A stretch of DNA of 64,000 nt from Aminicella lysinilytica (GTDB lineage Bacteria; Bacillota; Clostridia; Peptostreptococcales; Anaerovoracaceae). Below the pieces are notes generated by a model. It made no database searches. It was given only the letters and a program-made list of their open reading frames with translations, and had not been told where the DNA came from. The position numbers and the translations under genes were made by a program. Every line of letters starts with the position of its first letter. Within the stretch, counting starts at the first letter, position 1. The DNA is taken from NCBI RefSeq assembly GCF_004362975.1, contig NZ_SNXO01000002.1:1-64000 (forward strand), in the 5' to 3' direction. Below, one piece after another: positions 8,716 through 16,991 of this stretch.

Positions 8716-8751
8716 GAAAAACCTCATTTTTAATTAAAGATGGGGGGTTTT
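8716..8751 (+). terminator. Possible terminator after the aminotransferase
   Basis: AAAACC...CAT can pair imperfectly with ATG...GGTTTT, followed by TGTT. The rest of the gap 8617-8879 is AT-rich, and I see no other feature in it. Confidence 0.35.
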
Positions 8752-8879
8752 GTTAAATAATTATTCAAATTAAATTAAAAAATCTACTTTCAAAGAAGCC
8801 CTTGAATTATTGATTTTCCGCGTATATACTGATACCCAATTAAAAAAAGAACTTTAGTTATAGAGTAAGGAGAAAATAA

Positions 8880-9667
8880 ATGGGTGTATTTGCAATAACC
8901 GGTGGTTCCGGCGGTATCGGCAGTAAGACTGTGGATCTGCTGAAAGAACGTGGTGATGAAGTAATCAATATCGACCTCCAAGGAGGCGATCTCAGCGTGA
9001 ATCTGGCTTCTGAGGAGGGCAGAGAATAGCTATCGACGAATTATATAAAATGTGTCCGGATGGATTGGATGGACTGATCTGCAATGCAGGAGTTTCAGGC
9101 GCAAGCGGAAATCTTCCGCTGATAATTTCGCTGAACTATTTTGGCTCGGTAAGACTCGCCAGAGGCGTTGAAGGTTTATTGGAGAAGAAGAAGGGATGCT
9201 GTATCATTACTTCTTCAAATACTATCTCCCAGGGTGCCGGACGCAGGGACATCGCAGACCTTCTGAATAATATAGGCGATGAAAAGATGATCTGCGAGAT
9301 CGTAAAGAAATTAGACGCCAAGGATGTATATGTAGGAAACAGTATCTATGTAGCAACCAAGTATGCTCTTGCTCGTTGGGTAAGAAGGGTTTCATCTTCA
9401 TGGGCAGCAAGAGGAGTCAGAGTCAATGCTGTAGCTCCCGGAAATATTCAGACGCCAATGACTAAGGCACTTCAGGGATCAGCGAGAGAGGCTCTGAATG
9501 CTCTTCCTATTCCTACTATGTATGGCAAGGAATCTCTGATGCCTCCTGAGCAGATAGCAGGAGTGTTCGCCTTCCTTACTTCGCCGGAAGCTATGGGCGT
9601 AAATGGAAATGTAATGTTCTTTGACGGTGGAACTGATGCTCTTCTCAATTCTGAGAAAGTATATTAG
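8880..9667 (+). pseudogene. Frameshifted short-chain dehydrogenase, 3-alpha-hydroxysteroid dehydrogenase-like
   Basis: An SDR gene split by a frameshift. The first 49 codons (8880-9029, start after AAGGAG) give the Rossmann start TGGSGGIGS and then hit TAG at 9027. The protein continues in another frame from about 9029 (AIDELYK) to 9667. Together they make an ordinary SDR of about 261 residues with NAG (about 70), the catalytic Ser in TSSNT, YVATK as the Tyr-x3-Lys pair, and the VNAVAPG motif. The order of motifs and the ends resemble the 3-alpha-hydroxysteroid dehydrogenase/carbonyl reductase HsdA type. Adding one base near 9026 restores a single frame, so I infer a one-base loss. The second part has no ribosome binding site at its first ATG (9050). 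Sequencing error remains possible. Confidence 0.75.
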
Positions 9668-9678
9668 GGAGGTTTATG

Positions 9679-10011
9679 ATGACATTGATAGAAAAATATG
9701 TAAAAGCTATGCAGGAGAAAGATTACACTGCATTGGCTGAATTATTTGCCAAGGACGGCACTATAATGGATCATTGTCCTAATGGAGCGAATCAGCTTGA
9801 GTATCACGTATATGGCAAAGAGGCCATAGGCATGTTTTACAGGAACAAATTTACTTTCGGCAAGCACTCGATTTCTGAGGCTGAGATCTTAAGTGAGTCT
9901 CAGGCTAAGTTTGTCGCAAGTTATAACGGATTCCTGGTTATGGCTATTGCTAATATCAGAAGGACGACGGAGGACGGGCTGATCGAGAGACTGTCGGTAA
10001 GGCCTAAATAG
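9679..10011 (+). CDS. NTF2/SnoaL-like small protein
   Basis: Protein of 110 residues whose pattern fits the cone-shaped NTF2-like fold (SnoaL, ketosteroid isomerase relatives): an N-terminal helix with YVKAMQEKDY, then AELFAKDGTIMDH, then VYGKEAIGMFY. Two adjacent ATGs exist (9676, 9679); GGGAGG at 9667-9672 is better spaced for 9679. It begins 12 bases after the SDR and surely shares its transcript. Members may be isomerases, dehydratases, or non-catalytic binding proteins. With an SDR beside it, a role on a hydroxylated ring or keto substrate is plausible but unproven. Its upstream partner is broken. Confidence 0.65.
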   Translation: MTLIEKYVKAMQEKDYTALAELFAKDGTIMDHCPNGANQLEYHVYGKEAIGMFYRNKFTFGKHSISEAEILSESQAKFVASYNGFLVMAIANIRRTTEDGLIERLSVRPK

Positions 10012-10076
10012 GGGCGGCCGCTTTAATTGAAAGTTGCTTGGGTTTTGGTTTTGATATTGCACATATTTCTGATATT

Positions 10077-10101
10077 AAAAGAACCACCGCTTTAGCGATG
10101 G
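10077..10101 (-). terminator. Terminator of the dimethylargininase-like gene
   Basis: Minus strand CCATCGC (10101-10095) pairs with GCGGTGG (10090-10084) around TAAA (one G-U), then TTCTTTT. It may also stop the convergent SDR/NTF2 transcript weakly. The rest of 10012-10129 shows nothing else. Confidence 0.7.
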
Positions 10102-10129
10102 CCCTTTAATAAACCGGTGAATAGGGTTA

Positions 10130-10906
10130 TTAGAATCTCAGGGACAGGCAGCTTAGTCCGCCGTCGATCTTTCTGAATTCTGATGTGTCTACTGTCATTG
10201 TATCATAGCCGAGCCCCTTGACAGCTGCGAGAACTGCCGGGTATCCTTCAGGAACGATTACTGTGCCGTTCATCCAGATGCAGTTAGCTGCATAAGATTC
10301 GCTCTCTGGGATCTCAACTTTGTTATATTTAGCAAAGTCAGGTTTGGTTACGAATTCGCCAGCAACCAGCATGTTGTTATTCTCGAGATAGTTTACGCCA
10401 GTCTTCAGGTGAAGAACCTTCTCAAGAGGTACTTCTGAGCATGTCATTCCATGCTTCTCAAGAATAGCTGTCAGCTGCTTGATGCCTTCTTCGTTGGTTC
10501 TTGCTGATCTTCCAACATAGAAGTGGTCTCCGACCATCATAACGTCTCCGCCTTCAAGAGTTCCAGGGGCAACGATATGCTCGATGTCTTCGTCCTTGTA
10601 GAACTTCTTGATAGCATCTACGATCTCTGCCTTTTCGCCGTTTCTTGAAGCGGCGCCAGGGTTAGTGATGATAGCGCAGTTTTTGGTTACGATAGCTGGA
10701 TCCTCTACGAAACATGAATCCGGATATCTTTCATCAGCTTCCAGTACCAGTACGTCTACGCCGCACTTTTTCAGAGCTTCAATATATGTAGCATGCTGCT
10801 TAAGAGCAAGCTCGTAATCAGGTTTACCAAGTTCAGGTGCGGAAGTAATTCCGTCGCATACAGCCTTGCAAGGCTTTCTTACGATGCAATGATTAAACTT
10901 TTTCAT
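10130..10906 (-). CDS. Dimethylargininase / arginine deiminase-fold amidinohydrolase
   Basis: Protein of 258 residues of the guanidino-group-modifying enzyme superfamily, close to the short dimethylarginine dimethylaminohydrolase (DDAH) type that releases citrulline. Visible features: FVEDPA (about 66-71) with its substrate-binding acid, EGGDVM with an acidic residue near 118, a catalytic His at 166 (HLKTG), and the nucleophilic Cys at 253 in GGLSCLS near the C-terminus. The ATG at 10906 follows AGGAGG by seven bases; a longer frame upstream lacks such a site. The gene is divergent from a GntR-type regulator and has a palindrome over its promoter. Whether the natural substrate is methylated arginine, arginine or another guanidine is not clear. 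Confidence 0.85.
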   Translation of the reverse strand: MKKFNHCIVRKPCKAVCDGITSAPELGKPDYELALKQHATYIEALKKCGVDVLVLEADERYPDSCFVEDPAIVTKNCAIITNPGAASRNGEKAEIVDAIKKFYKDEDIEHIVAPGTLEGGDVMMVGDHFYVGRSARTNEEGIKQLTAILEKHGMTCSEVPLEKVLHLKTGVNYLENNNMLVAGEFVTKPDFAKYNKVEIPESESYAANCIWMNGTVIVPEGYPAVLAAVKGLGYDTMTVDTSEFRKIDGGLSCLSLRF

Positions 10907-10948
10907 AATGTTTCCTCCTAGAAAAAATGTAGTTTTCAACTTATAGAT

Positions 10949-10971
10949 ATATTATATACAATATATAATAT
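10949..10971. promoter_or_regulatory. Candidate GntR operator palindrome
   Basis: ATATTATAT (10949-10957) and ATATAATAT (10963-10971) are exact inverted repeats separated by five bases. They cover the -10 of the hydrolase promoter, in the region shared with the divergent GntR gene. Operation by that regulator is inference. AT-rich sequence forms palindromes easily. Confidence 0.45.
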
Positions 10972-10978
10972 TTGTCAA
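10951..10978 (-). promoter_or_regulatory. Promoter of the dimethylargininase-like gene
   Basis: Minus strand TTGACA (10978-10973), 16-bp spacer, TATAAT (10956-10951): consensus at both boxes. Confidence 0.8.
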
Positions 10979-11000
10979 CAACTTTATTATTTTGTTTCGG

Positions 11001-11028
11001 TTGCTTTATATTTAGTTTATGCTATAAT
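11001..11028 (+). promoter_or_regulatory. Promoter of the GntR regulator gene
   Basis: TTGCTT (11001-11006), 16-bp spacer, TATAAT (11023-11028), 30 bp before the start codon. Confidence 0.65.
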
Positions 11029-11057
11029 TAGTCGTTAGAAATGCGGAGGATATATAT

Positions 11058-11708
11058 ATGGAGAAATTTAAGTCCTTGAAGGATCATGTGTACGACTATA
11101 TAGCAGAACAGATACTGGAAGGAAAACTTGCCCCTGAACAGAAAATCAATGAGAGCGTTATATGCGAGAAACTCAGCATAAGCAGGACGCCTGTGCGCGA
11201 AGCGCTGATACAGCTATCTTCAGAAGGTGTTTTGAAAAACATGGCCAGGAAAGGTTTTGTTGTAAAAGCCCTTTCAGAAAAGGAGGTGGCAGAACTTTAT
11301 AGCGTTATTGGAGTTTTAGACGGATATGCCGCTAAGTTGGCTGTAAACAATCTGACTGATAAGGATCTCGCTAATATGGATTTCTATATTGAAAGCATGG
11401 ATCTTGCAATCAAGGCTTCGAATTTTGAAATGTATCATATACAGCAGATAGCATTTCATAATATTTATCTGCAGGAATGTGGAAATGAGACCCTTATCGA
11501 TACTATTGAAAAGATGAAAAGCAAGCTTTTAAAGAAAAGTTATGTGGATGATGAAAAGGGCAGAACCAAGGAGATACTTCTGACCACCAATGAAGAGCAC
11601 CGTAAGATACTTGAATTGTTTAAGAAGAAGGACGGTGAGGCGTTAGCCAAATATCTTCTGGATGTACATTGGACGCAGACTTATGCGGAGTTTGACGCAA
11701 TAATATAG
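11058..11708 (+). CDS. GntR-family transcriptional regulator, FCD (FadR) subfamily
   Basis: DNA-binding regulator of 216 residues. The N-terminal winged helix (about 5-70) contains SISRTPVREAL, the recognition helix signature of GntR proteins. The C-terminal all-helical part (about 80-210) fits an FCD ligand domain, with HNIYLQECGN and a later HRKI where metal-binding histidines are usual. It starts after GGAGG. Divergent placement suggests that it controls the neighbouring amidinohydrolase, itself and perhaps the transporter 52 bp downstream. The ligand cannot be read from sequence; a guanidino compound or a pathway product is a fair guess. Confidence 0.85.
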   Translation: MEKFKSLKDHVYDYIAEQILEGKLAPEQKINESVICEKLSISRTPVREALIQLSSEGVLKNMARKGFVVKALSEKEVAELYSVIGVLDGYAAKLAVNNLTDKDLANMDFYIESMDLAIKASNFEMYHIQQIAFHNIYLQECGNETLIDTIEKMKSKLLKKSYVDDEKGRTKEILLTTNEEHRKILELFKKKDGEALAKYLLDVHWTQTYAEFDAII

Positions 11709-11760
11709 TTATAGTTTTGAAGGTGATTTATTACCAGTTAGGATAGAATCGGAGGAATTA

Positions 11761-13041
11761 GTGAATCAGGAAGTTGTATCAATTATTATTTTTGTAGCTG
11801 TCATAACGGTTATTATGACTGAAAAAGTCCACAGGACAGCTGCAGCTTTAGCAGGGACAGTAGCCTTGCTTCTGACAGGAATACTCACTGTGGATGAGGC
11901 CATAGGTTATGTTGACTTCAATACGATTGGAGTGCTGGTAGGAATGATGCTGTTCGTAGCAGTAGTTAAACATTCTGGCCTTTTCGAGTATGTTTCAATT
12001 AAATCAGCTAAGATGGCAAAGGGTGATCCGTGGAAGATAATGGTAGTGTTTATGATAATTACTGCTGTATGTTCTGCGTTACTGGACAACGTTACTACTG
12101 TACTGCTTATGGGACCAATGACGCTGACAATGGCGCAGATGTTGAGAATCAATCCGGTACCTATACTTCTCGGACAGATATTTGCTTCTAACATAGGCGG
12201 TACTATGACACTCATAGGCGACCCACCGAATATTATGATCGGTAGTGCAGCTAATCTGAGTTTTATGGATTTCGTGGAAAACACAGGAGTTGCCTGTACA
12301 ATAGGACTGATAGTAATAATATTCTTTATGAAGGTTGCGTATAAGAAGAAGCTTTCGGCAGATGCCGATGCGGTCAAGGAAATCATGGAACTTGATGAGA
12401 ATAAGGCTATAACAGATCCTAAGCTGATGAAAATCAGCATAGCCATGATAGTCCTTATCGTAGTAGCCTTCGTTATACATGGTAAGATTGGAATCGAAAG
12501 TTCGGCAGTGGCTCTTACGGCTGCAGCAATAATGATGATAATTGGGCATCAGGATATTGATGAAGTAGTATCGGATGTAGAATGGCCTACGTTGTTGTTC
12601 TTTATCTGCTTGTTCATAGTAGTAGGAGGTATGGTCAAGACCGGTGTAATAAGTCAGCTTGCAAACCTTATTATGGATTTCTCAGGTGGACATCTGATAA
12701 TGACAATGATGATACTGCTGTGGGCTTCAGCGTTCCTGTCAGCCATATTGGACAATATACCATTCGTAGCAACTCTGATCCCGTTGATATTGGCTATGGG
12801 ACAGCAGGGAATGGATATTACGCCACTATGGTGGGCTATTTCACTGGGCGCATGTCTCGGCGGAAATGGTACTCAGATCGGTGCTTCAGCTAACGTTGTA
12901 CTGTCAGGTATTTCCGGCAGACATGGATACCCTATATCCTTTAAGGATTATACTAAGGTCGGCATGCCGGTCATGATAATAACGGTAACTATCGCTATGA
13001 TATTCCTTCTTTTGAAGTATCAGGTAGGTTTACCTATATAA
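11761..13041 (+). CDS. ArsB/NhaD-type ion transporter (SLC13/CitMHS superfamily)
   Basis: Integral membrane transporter of 426 residues with about eleven hydrophobic segments. The duplicated core signatures are visible: LDNVTTVLLMGP with GDPPNIMIG in the first half, and LDNIPFVATLIP with GGNGTQIGASANV in the second. This is the ion transporter fold that includes arsenite permeases, NhaD sodium/proton antiporters and dicarboxylate carriers. The start is GTG after GGAGGA (11752-11757). It follows the GntR gene by 52 bp with no terminator that I can see, so it may be co-regulated. The substrate is unknown. I see no arsenic genes nearby, so I do not call it an arsenic pump. Confidence 0.8.
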   Translation: MNQEVVSIIIFVAVITVIMTEKVHRTAAALAGTVALLLTGILTVDEAIGYVDFNTIGVLVGMMLFVAVVKHSGLFEYVSIKSAKMAKGDPWKIMVVFMIITAVCSALLDNVTTVLLMGPMTLTMAQMLRINPVPILLGQIFASNIGGTMTLIGDPPNIMIGSAANLSFMDFVENTGVACTIGLIVIIFFMKVAYKKKLSADADAVKEIMELDENKAITDPKLMKISIAMIVLIVVAFVIHGKIGIESSAVALTAAAIMMIIGHQDIDEVVSDVEWPTLLFFICLFIVVGGMVKTGVISQLANLIMDFSGGHLIMTMMILLWASAFLSAILDNIPFVATLIPLILAMGQQGMDITPLWWAISLGACLGGNGTQIGASANVVLSGISGRHGYPISFKDYTKVGMPVMIITVTIAMIFLLLKYQVGLPI

Positions 13042-13057
13042 TGAAAGATGATATAAT
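13029..13057 (+). promoter_or_regulatory. Promoter before the unknown gene at 13096
   Basis: TTTACC (13029-13034), 17-bp spacer, TATAAT (13052-13057) preceded by TGA, an extended -10. The -35 lies inside the end of the transporter gene. Confidence 0.55.
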
Positions 13058-13095
13058 TTACTAGTAGATGAAAAGAAATTAAGGAGGAAATAATT

Positions 13096-13572
13096 ATGTT
13101 ACAAGATACTGTTACCGATTATATGGTAAATACAGTTCTAAAACAAATGGGAGCCGTTTCGATCAAGGTCAAACCGTGTTATATAAACATAGCCAAGTTT
13201 GAACTTGACACACCTAATGACTCTAAGAAGGTTGAGGTGTTCTATCTTTACGAAATGAAGGAGAACGATGATATTTATCTTCAGAGACTTGAACCCTATC
13301 CAATGCTTATGGGCAAGCCGTCTAATGAAAACGAGCTTATTAAGGTCATAAGGGCGGATATCGATAAATTTAAGAGCGCATTGACAAGCACTAATTTCTG
13401 TAAGTTCTTAGATCTGCAGGGCCTTTACGCTAATGTAAACAAAAGTATGGAAGAATTGCTTCTGAGCCCTAAAACGGTTAGAACTGAAGATCTTCTGAAG
13501 ATAGAATCCGATCTAAAAGCCATTGGGGAGGATATGGCGAAAATGTCAGAAAACGCCAAGTTGCCTGAATAG
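13096..13572 (+). CDS. Hypothetical protein, function not recognised
   Basis: Protein of 158 residues, no signal peptide or membrane segment. It starts after AGGAGG. The first 80 residues look like an alpha/beta domain (KPCYINIAKF, KKVEVFYLYE); the last 60 are helical and charged, possibly a coiled coil (LLKIESDLKAIGEDMAK). I do not recognise the family. It has its own promoter and is followed after 29 bp by the DUF212 gene. Confidence 0.7.
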   Translation: MLQDTVTDYMVNTVLKQMGAVSIKVKPCYINIAKFELDTPNDSKKVEVFYLYEMKENDDIYLQRLEPYPMLMGKPSNENELIKVIRADIDKFKSALTSTNFCKFLDLQGLYANVNKSMEELLLSPKTVRTEDLLKIESDLKAIGEDMAKMSENAKLPE

Positions 13573-13601
13573 CATACAGAAATGGGTATGGTGAGAAAAT
13601 C

Positions 13602-14060
13602 ATGGGGATTTTGATCGATCTCATAACGAACAAAATATTTGTATCGGCTGCTGCTGCCTGGTTTGCTGCTCAGTTAGCAAAGAATGTAGTAGACCAGTTC
13701 AGAGGCAGGTTTGCCCGCGATAGTATTTTCGCCAGCGGTGGAATGCCCAGTGCCCACACGGCTACAGTTGTGAGCCTTGCAGCATCTACAGGCATTGTAT
13801 GTGGTCTGGGCGGATTTGAGTTTGCTATGGCTGTGTTCTTTGCAATAGTAGTAATATATGATTCTGTTGGCGTGCGCTATGAGACAGGTCAGGCCGCAAA
13901 GGCACTGAACAAAATAAGAAAAATAGAAATAGACCGCGGTGAGGAGCCTCTCTATGAGAAGCCTATGCTTGAGCGAACGGGTCACACTATACCGGAAGTA
14001 ATAGCAGGAGGTATGGTAGGCATCATATGCGCAGTAGGGGTATGCGCGCTGCTACCTTAA
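13602..14060 (+). CDS. Divergent PAP2 family membrane protein (DUF212, YuiD-like)
   Basis: Protein of 152 residues with four hydrophobic segments. The core GGMPSAHTA (about 46-54) and the later YDSVGVRYETG (about 86-96) are the two signatures of the DUF212 group, which is distantly related to PAP2 lipid phosphatases and keeps a PSAH motif. C-terminal RTGHTIPEVIAG is also typical. It is expected in the membrane, perhaps acting on a phosphorylated lipid; function is not established for the family. The ribosome binding site is weak (GGTGAG). Confidence 0.85.
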   Translation: MGILIDLITNKIFVSAAAAWFAAQLAKNVVDQFRGRFARDSIFASGGMPSAHTATVVSLAASTGIVCGLGGFEFAMAVFFAIVVIYDSVGVRYETGQAAKALNKIRKIEIDRGEEPLYEKPMLERTGHTIPEVIAGGMVGIICAVGVCALLP

Positions 14061-14128
14061 ACCGTAGAAAACTCGAGGTGATCATACAAGTATGGTCTCC
14101 TCTTTATACAAAACTGAGATTCTGTAGT

Positions 14129-14157
14129 TTGACTATTTTCAGAATTATAGGTATAAT
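14129..14157 (+). promoter_or_regulatory. Promoter of the osmoprotectant transporter operon
   Basis: TTGACT (14129-14134), 17-bp spacer, TATAAT (14152-14157). It is followed by a 63-base leader to the ATP-binding gene. Confidence 0.8.
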
Positions 14158-14220
14158 TAAAGTTAGGTATTGCTCGTGGAGAAGGAATGAGCGTTTTTTT
14201 TTAGAACAGGGGGTTTTGTT

Positions 14221-15420
14221 ATGATCAGAATACAAGATGTCTCTAAAGACTTCAAGGGGAAGTTGGTATTAGATGACATTTCCATGGACATCCGAGATGG
14301 AGAGCTGACAGTTATCATCGGCCCGAGCGGTTGCGGTAAGACCACTACGCTGAAGATGATAAACAGGCTTACGCCGGTATCCAAAGGCAAAATTTTTATC
14401 GATGATGTTGATATCGAAGATATAGACAAGGTCCAGTTGCGTAGGAGAATGGGATATGTGATCCAGCAGGGCGGACTCTTTCCACACATGACTATAAGAC
14501 AGAATATAGAGATAATAGAAGAACTGGAAGGTAAACCCAAGGAAGAAATAATGGAGAATACCGTAAAGTTGATGAAAATGGTGGATATGGATCCGGATGA
14601 GTATCTGGACAGATATCCAACAGAACTTTCGGGTGGTCAGCAACAGAGAATAGGCGTTATAAGAGCCATGGCCAACGATCCTGAAATCATTCTTTTTGAC
14701 GAGCCGTTCTCGGCATTGGATCCGTTGACCAGGATAGCCTTGCAGGATGAGCTTGTTAAACTACAGTCTCAAGTCGGAAAGACAATGATTTTTGTCACAC
14801 ATGATATGGATGAAGCTATTAAGATAGCGGATAAGATATGTATCATGAAGGATGGTCACATATTACAGTATGACATTCCAGAAGAAATATTAAGAAATCC
14901 TGCTGATGACTATGTAGCCAACTTTGTAGGCGTAAACAGGATATGGGATTCGCCGGAGTATATCAAGGTAGAGGACTTTATGATAAGAAGTCCCATAACA
15001 TGCTCGGGAGAGTTAAATGCCAAGAGGTGCGTTACAAGAATGAAAAACCATCACATAGATACACTGCTTGTCACTGATACAGAAGACAAGCTCCTTGGCA
15101 TGGTAGGAAGAAAGGCTTTGTTCAAGAGCCGTAATCCTTTGTCAAGAGCCGATGACATAATGTCATCAGTCAGTTATACTGCTCATCCGCAGGACAGTAT
15201 CGTAGATGTCCTTAAGATGATAGATGAGGCGGAGGTAAACAATGTGCCGGTAGTGGACGATGATGGAAAACTGGTTGGTCTGCTTACGAACAGTAATCTT
15301 GTCTCCACATTGAGCAAACAGTTCCTGCTGGAAAATCAGGAAGTTACGGAAGAGCAGGAAGACCGGAAAACACCGGCAGAGAATGAAATATCAGAAGAGA
15401 GTGAGGTGAGCCTGTCATGA
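14221..15420 (+). CDS. opuCA: Glycine betaine/carnitine/choline ABC transporter ATP-binding protein (OpuCA-like)
   Basis: ATPase subunit of a quaternary-amine importer, 399 residues. Walker A GPSGCGKTT (about 36-44), Q-loop, signature LSGGQQQR (about 139-146), Walker B IILFDEP and the H-loop THD are all present. Two CBS domains occupy about 250-375, the hallmark of OpuCA/ProV-type subunits, where they sense ionic strength or nucleotides. A charged tail follows. The start codon lies seven bases after AGGGGG. The next gene starts four bases before this stop (ATGA), so the two are coupled. Confidence 0.92.
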   Translation: MIRIQDVSKDFKGKLVLDDISMDIRDGELTVIIGPSGCGKTTTLKMINRLTPVSKGKIFIDDVDIEDIDKVQLRRRMGYVIQQGGLFPHMTIRQNIEIIEELEGKPKEEIMENTVKLMKMVDMDPDEYLDRYPTELSGGQQQRIGVIRAMANDPEIILFDEPFSALDPLTRIALQDELVKLQSQVGKTMIFVTHDMDEAIKIADKICIMKDGHILQYDIPEEILRNPADDYVANFVGVNRIWDSPEYIKVEDFMIRSPITCSGELNAKRCVTRMKNHHIDTLLVTDTEDKLLGMVGRKALFKSRNPLSRADDIMSSVSYTAHPQDSIVDVLKMIDEAEVNNVPVVDDDGKLVGLLTNSNLVSTLSKQFLLENQEVTEEQEDRKTPAENEISEESEVSLS

Positions 15421-16991
15421 TCACATTGATCAATTATATGGTGGCTCACGGATCGCAGATCTGGAGCCTCACAATAGAGCATATAGAAATGACGGCTATA
15501 GCCGTAGGCATTTCAATACTTATAGGTGTTCCACTTGGAATACTCATCAGTTACGTAAAAAAACTTGATAAACCTGTAATAGGAGCAGCCAATGTTGTTC
15601 AGGCCATACCAAGCATGGCCCTTTTAGGACTCGGCATACCTTTGCTGGGCATCGGAGTTTTGCCGGCAGTGGTAATGGTAATAATCTACTCGTTATTGCC
15701 TATAATCAAAAACACATACACAGGTATTTCAGGCATAGATCCGCAGTTGGTAGAGGCTGCATACGGAATCGGACTTACCAAGTGGCAAGTCCTGAAAAAG
15801 GTCAAGTTACCGATGGCATTACCTATAATAATGGCCGGAGTCAGGATATCAGCTGTAACAGCTGTAGGTCTTATGACAATGGCTGCATTTATCGGTGCCG
15901 GCGGATTAGGATATCTGGTATTCGCTGGAATACGTACAGTAAACAATTATCAGATACTGGCAGGTGCTATACCTGCATGTATACTGGCTTTGATCGTAGA
16001 TTTCCTCATGGGACTCGTAGAAAAGCTGGTTACACCTATCAGTCTGCAGAAGAAATTCGGTGCTTCTAAGGAACAGGTCAGGAAGAGCAGAAAACGCGAG
16101 AAGGTCGTTCTCATAGTTGCGGCAGTTCTGATCTGCTTACTCATAGGAAATGGTATATACAGCAGCATAGAAAAAACTCAGAAGACTATAACCATAGGAA
16201 GTAAGGACTTCACAGAACAGCTTATACTTTGTAACCTGTACTCGGATGTCATAGAAAAACAGACAGATATAAATGTCGTACGCAAGGAAAACCTGGGCGG
16301 TACGCAGGTCTGCTATGAAGCTCTGAAGAAGGGCGAAATAGATATGTATGTGGACTACACAGGCACCATATATTGCGATCTGCTGAAACATTCGGCTGCG
16401 ACTGATATGAATAAGGTATATAACAGCTGTAAGTCTGAGATGGATAGCAAATACAATATCAAACTGTTGAACCAGTGTAATTTCAACAATACTTACACAC
16501 TGGCCGTAAGAAAAGACACATCCAAGAAGTACAACATCAAGTCCATATCGGATCTGATGAATTATGATAATCAGCTCAGATTAGGGTGTACTCTGGAATT
16601 CCAGAACAGAGGCGACTGTATGCCGGCTCTGAAATCCAAGTATGGAGCAAACTTCAAGAAAGTTGTTGCCTTAGACGGCTCGCCGCGGTATACTGCTCTT
16701 AAGAATAAAGAGGTTGAAGTGGTAGATGCCTTCGCTACAGATGGATTGTTGCTCAAGTATAACTTGGTAGTTCTGAAGGATATGGATCAGCTGTTCCCTC
16801 CATACTATGCCGTACCGTGTATAAGAGGAGAGATACTGAAGAAATATCCTGAACTCAAGAAGGTCGTAAATAGTCTGAGTCCATACCTTACAGACAAGGT
16901 AATGATGAAACTCAACTATGAAGTCGATGTAAAGGGTAGAGAGCCTGCCGATGTAGCTAAGGAATTTTTACAGGAAAAAGGGCTTATATAA
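15417..16991 (+). CDS. Fused permease and substrate-binding protein of the quaternary-amine ABC transporter (OpuCB-OpuCC fusion)
   Basis: Protein of 524 residues joining two subunits. Residues 1-215 are a BPD-type permease with about six membrane segments and the EAAYGIGLTKWQV coupling motif. After a further membrane segment near 232-250, residues 258-524 form an OpuAC-type binding domain beginning ITIGSKDFTEQ, with the VDYTGT motif that helps form the aromatic cage. Such fusions are known in Firmicutes and place the binding protein outside, tethered to the channel. With the ATPase before it, this makes a complete importer. The next gene starts directly after its stop with no gap. Confidence 0.92.
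   Translation: MITLINYMVAHGSQIWSLTIEHIEMTAIAVGISILIGVPLGILISYVKKLDKPVIGAANVVQAIPSMALLGLGIPLLGIGVLPAVVMVIIYSLLPIIKNTYTGISGIDPQLVEAAYGIGLTKWQVLKKVKLPMALPIIMAGVRISAVTAVGLMTMAAFIGAGGLGYLVFAGIRTVNNYQILAGAIPACILALIVDFLMGLVEKLVTPISLQKKFGASKEQVRKSRKREKVVLIVAAVLICLLIGNGIYSSIEKTQKTITIGSKDFTEQLILCNLYSDVIEKQTDINVVRKENLGGTQVCYEALKKGEIDMYVDYTGTIYCDLLKHSAATDMNKVYNSCKSEMDSKYNIKLLNQCNFNNTYTLAVRKDTSKKYNIKSISDLMNYDNQLRLGCTLEFQNRGDCMPALKSKYGANFKKVVALDGSPRYTALKNKEVEVVDAFATDGLLLKYNLVVLKDMDQLFPPYYAVPCIRGEILKKYPELKKVVNSLSPYLTDKVMMKLNYEVDVKGREPADVAKEFLQEKGLI

Noticed and set aside
9015-9035. Programmed frameshift in the SDR gene
   Set aside because: I see no slippery heptamer, and SDR genes are not known to use one. 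A simple one-base loss explains it.
11761-13041. Arsenite efflux pump
   Set aside because: The superfamily fits, but there is no ArsR, ArsA or ArsC nearby; substrate left open.
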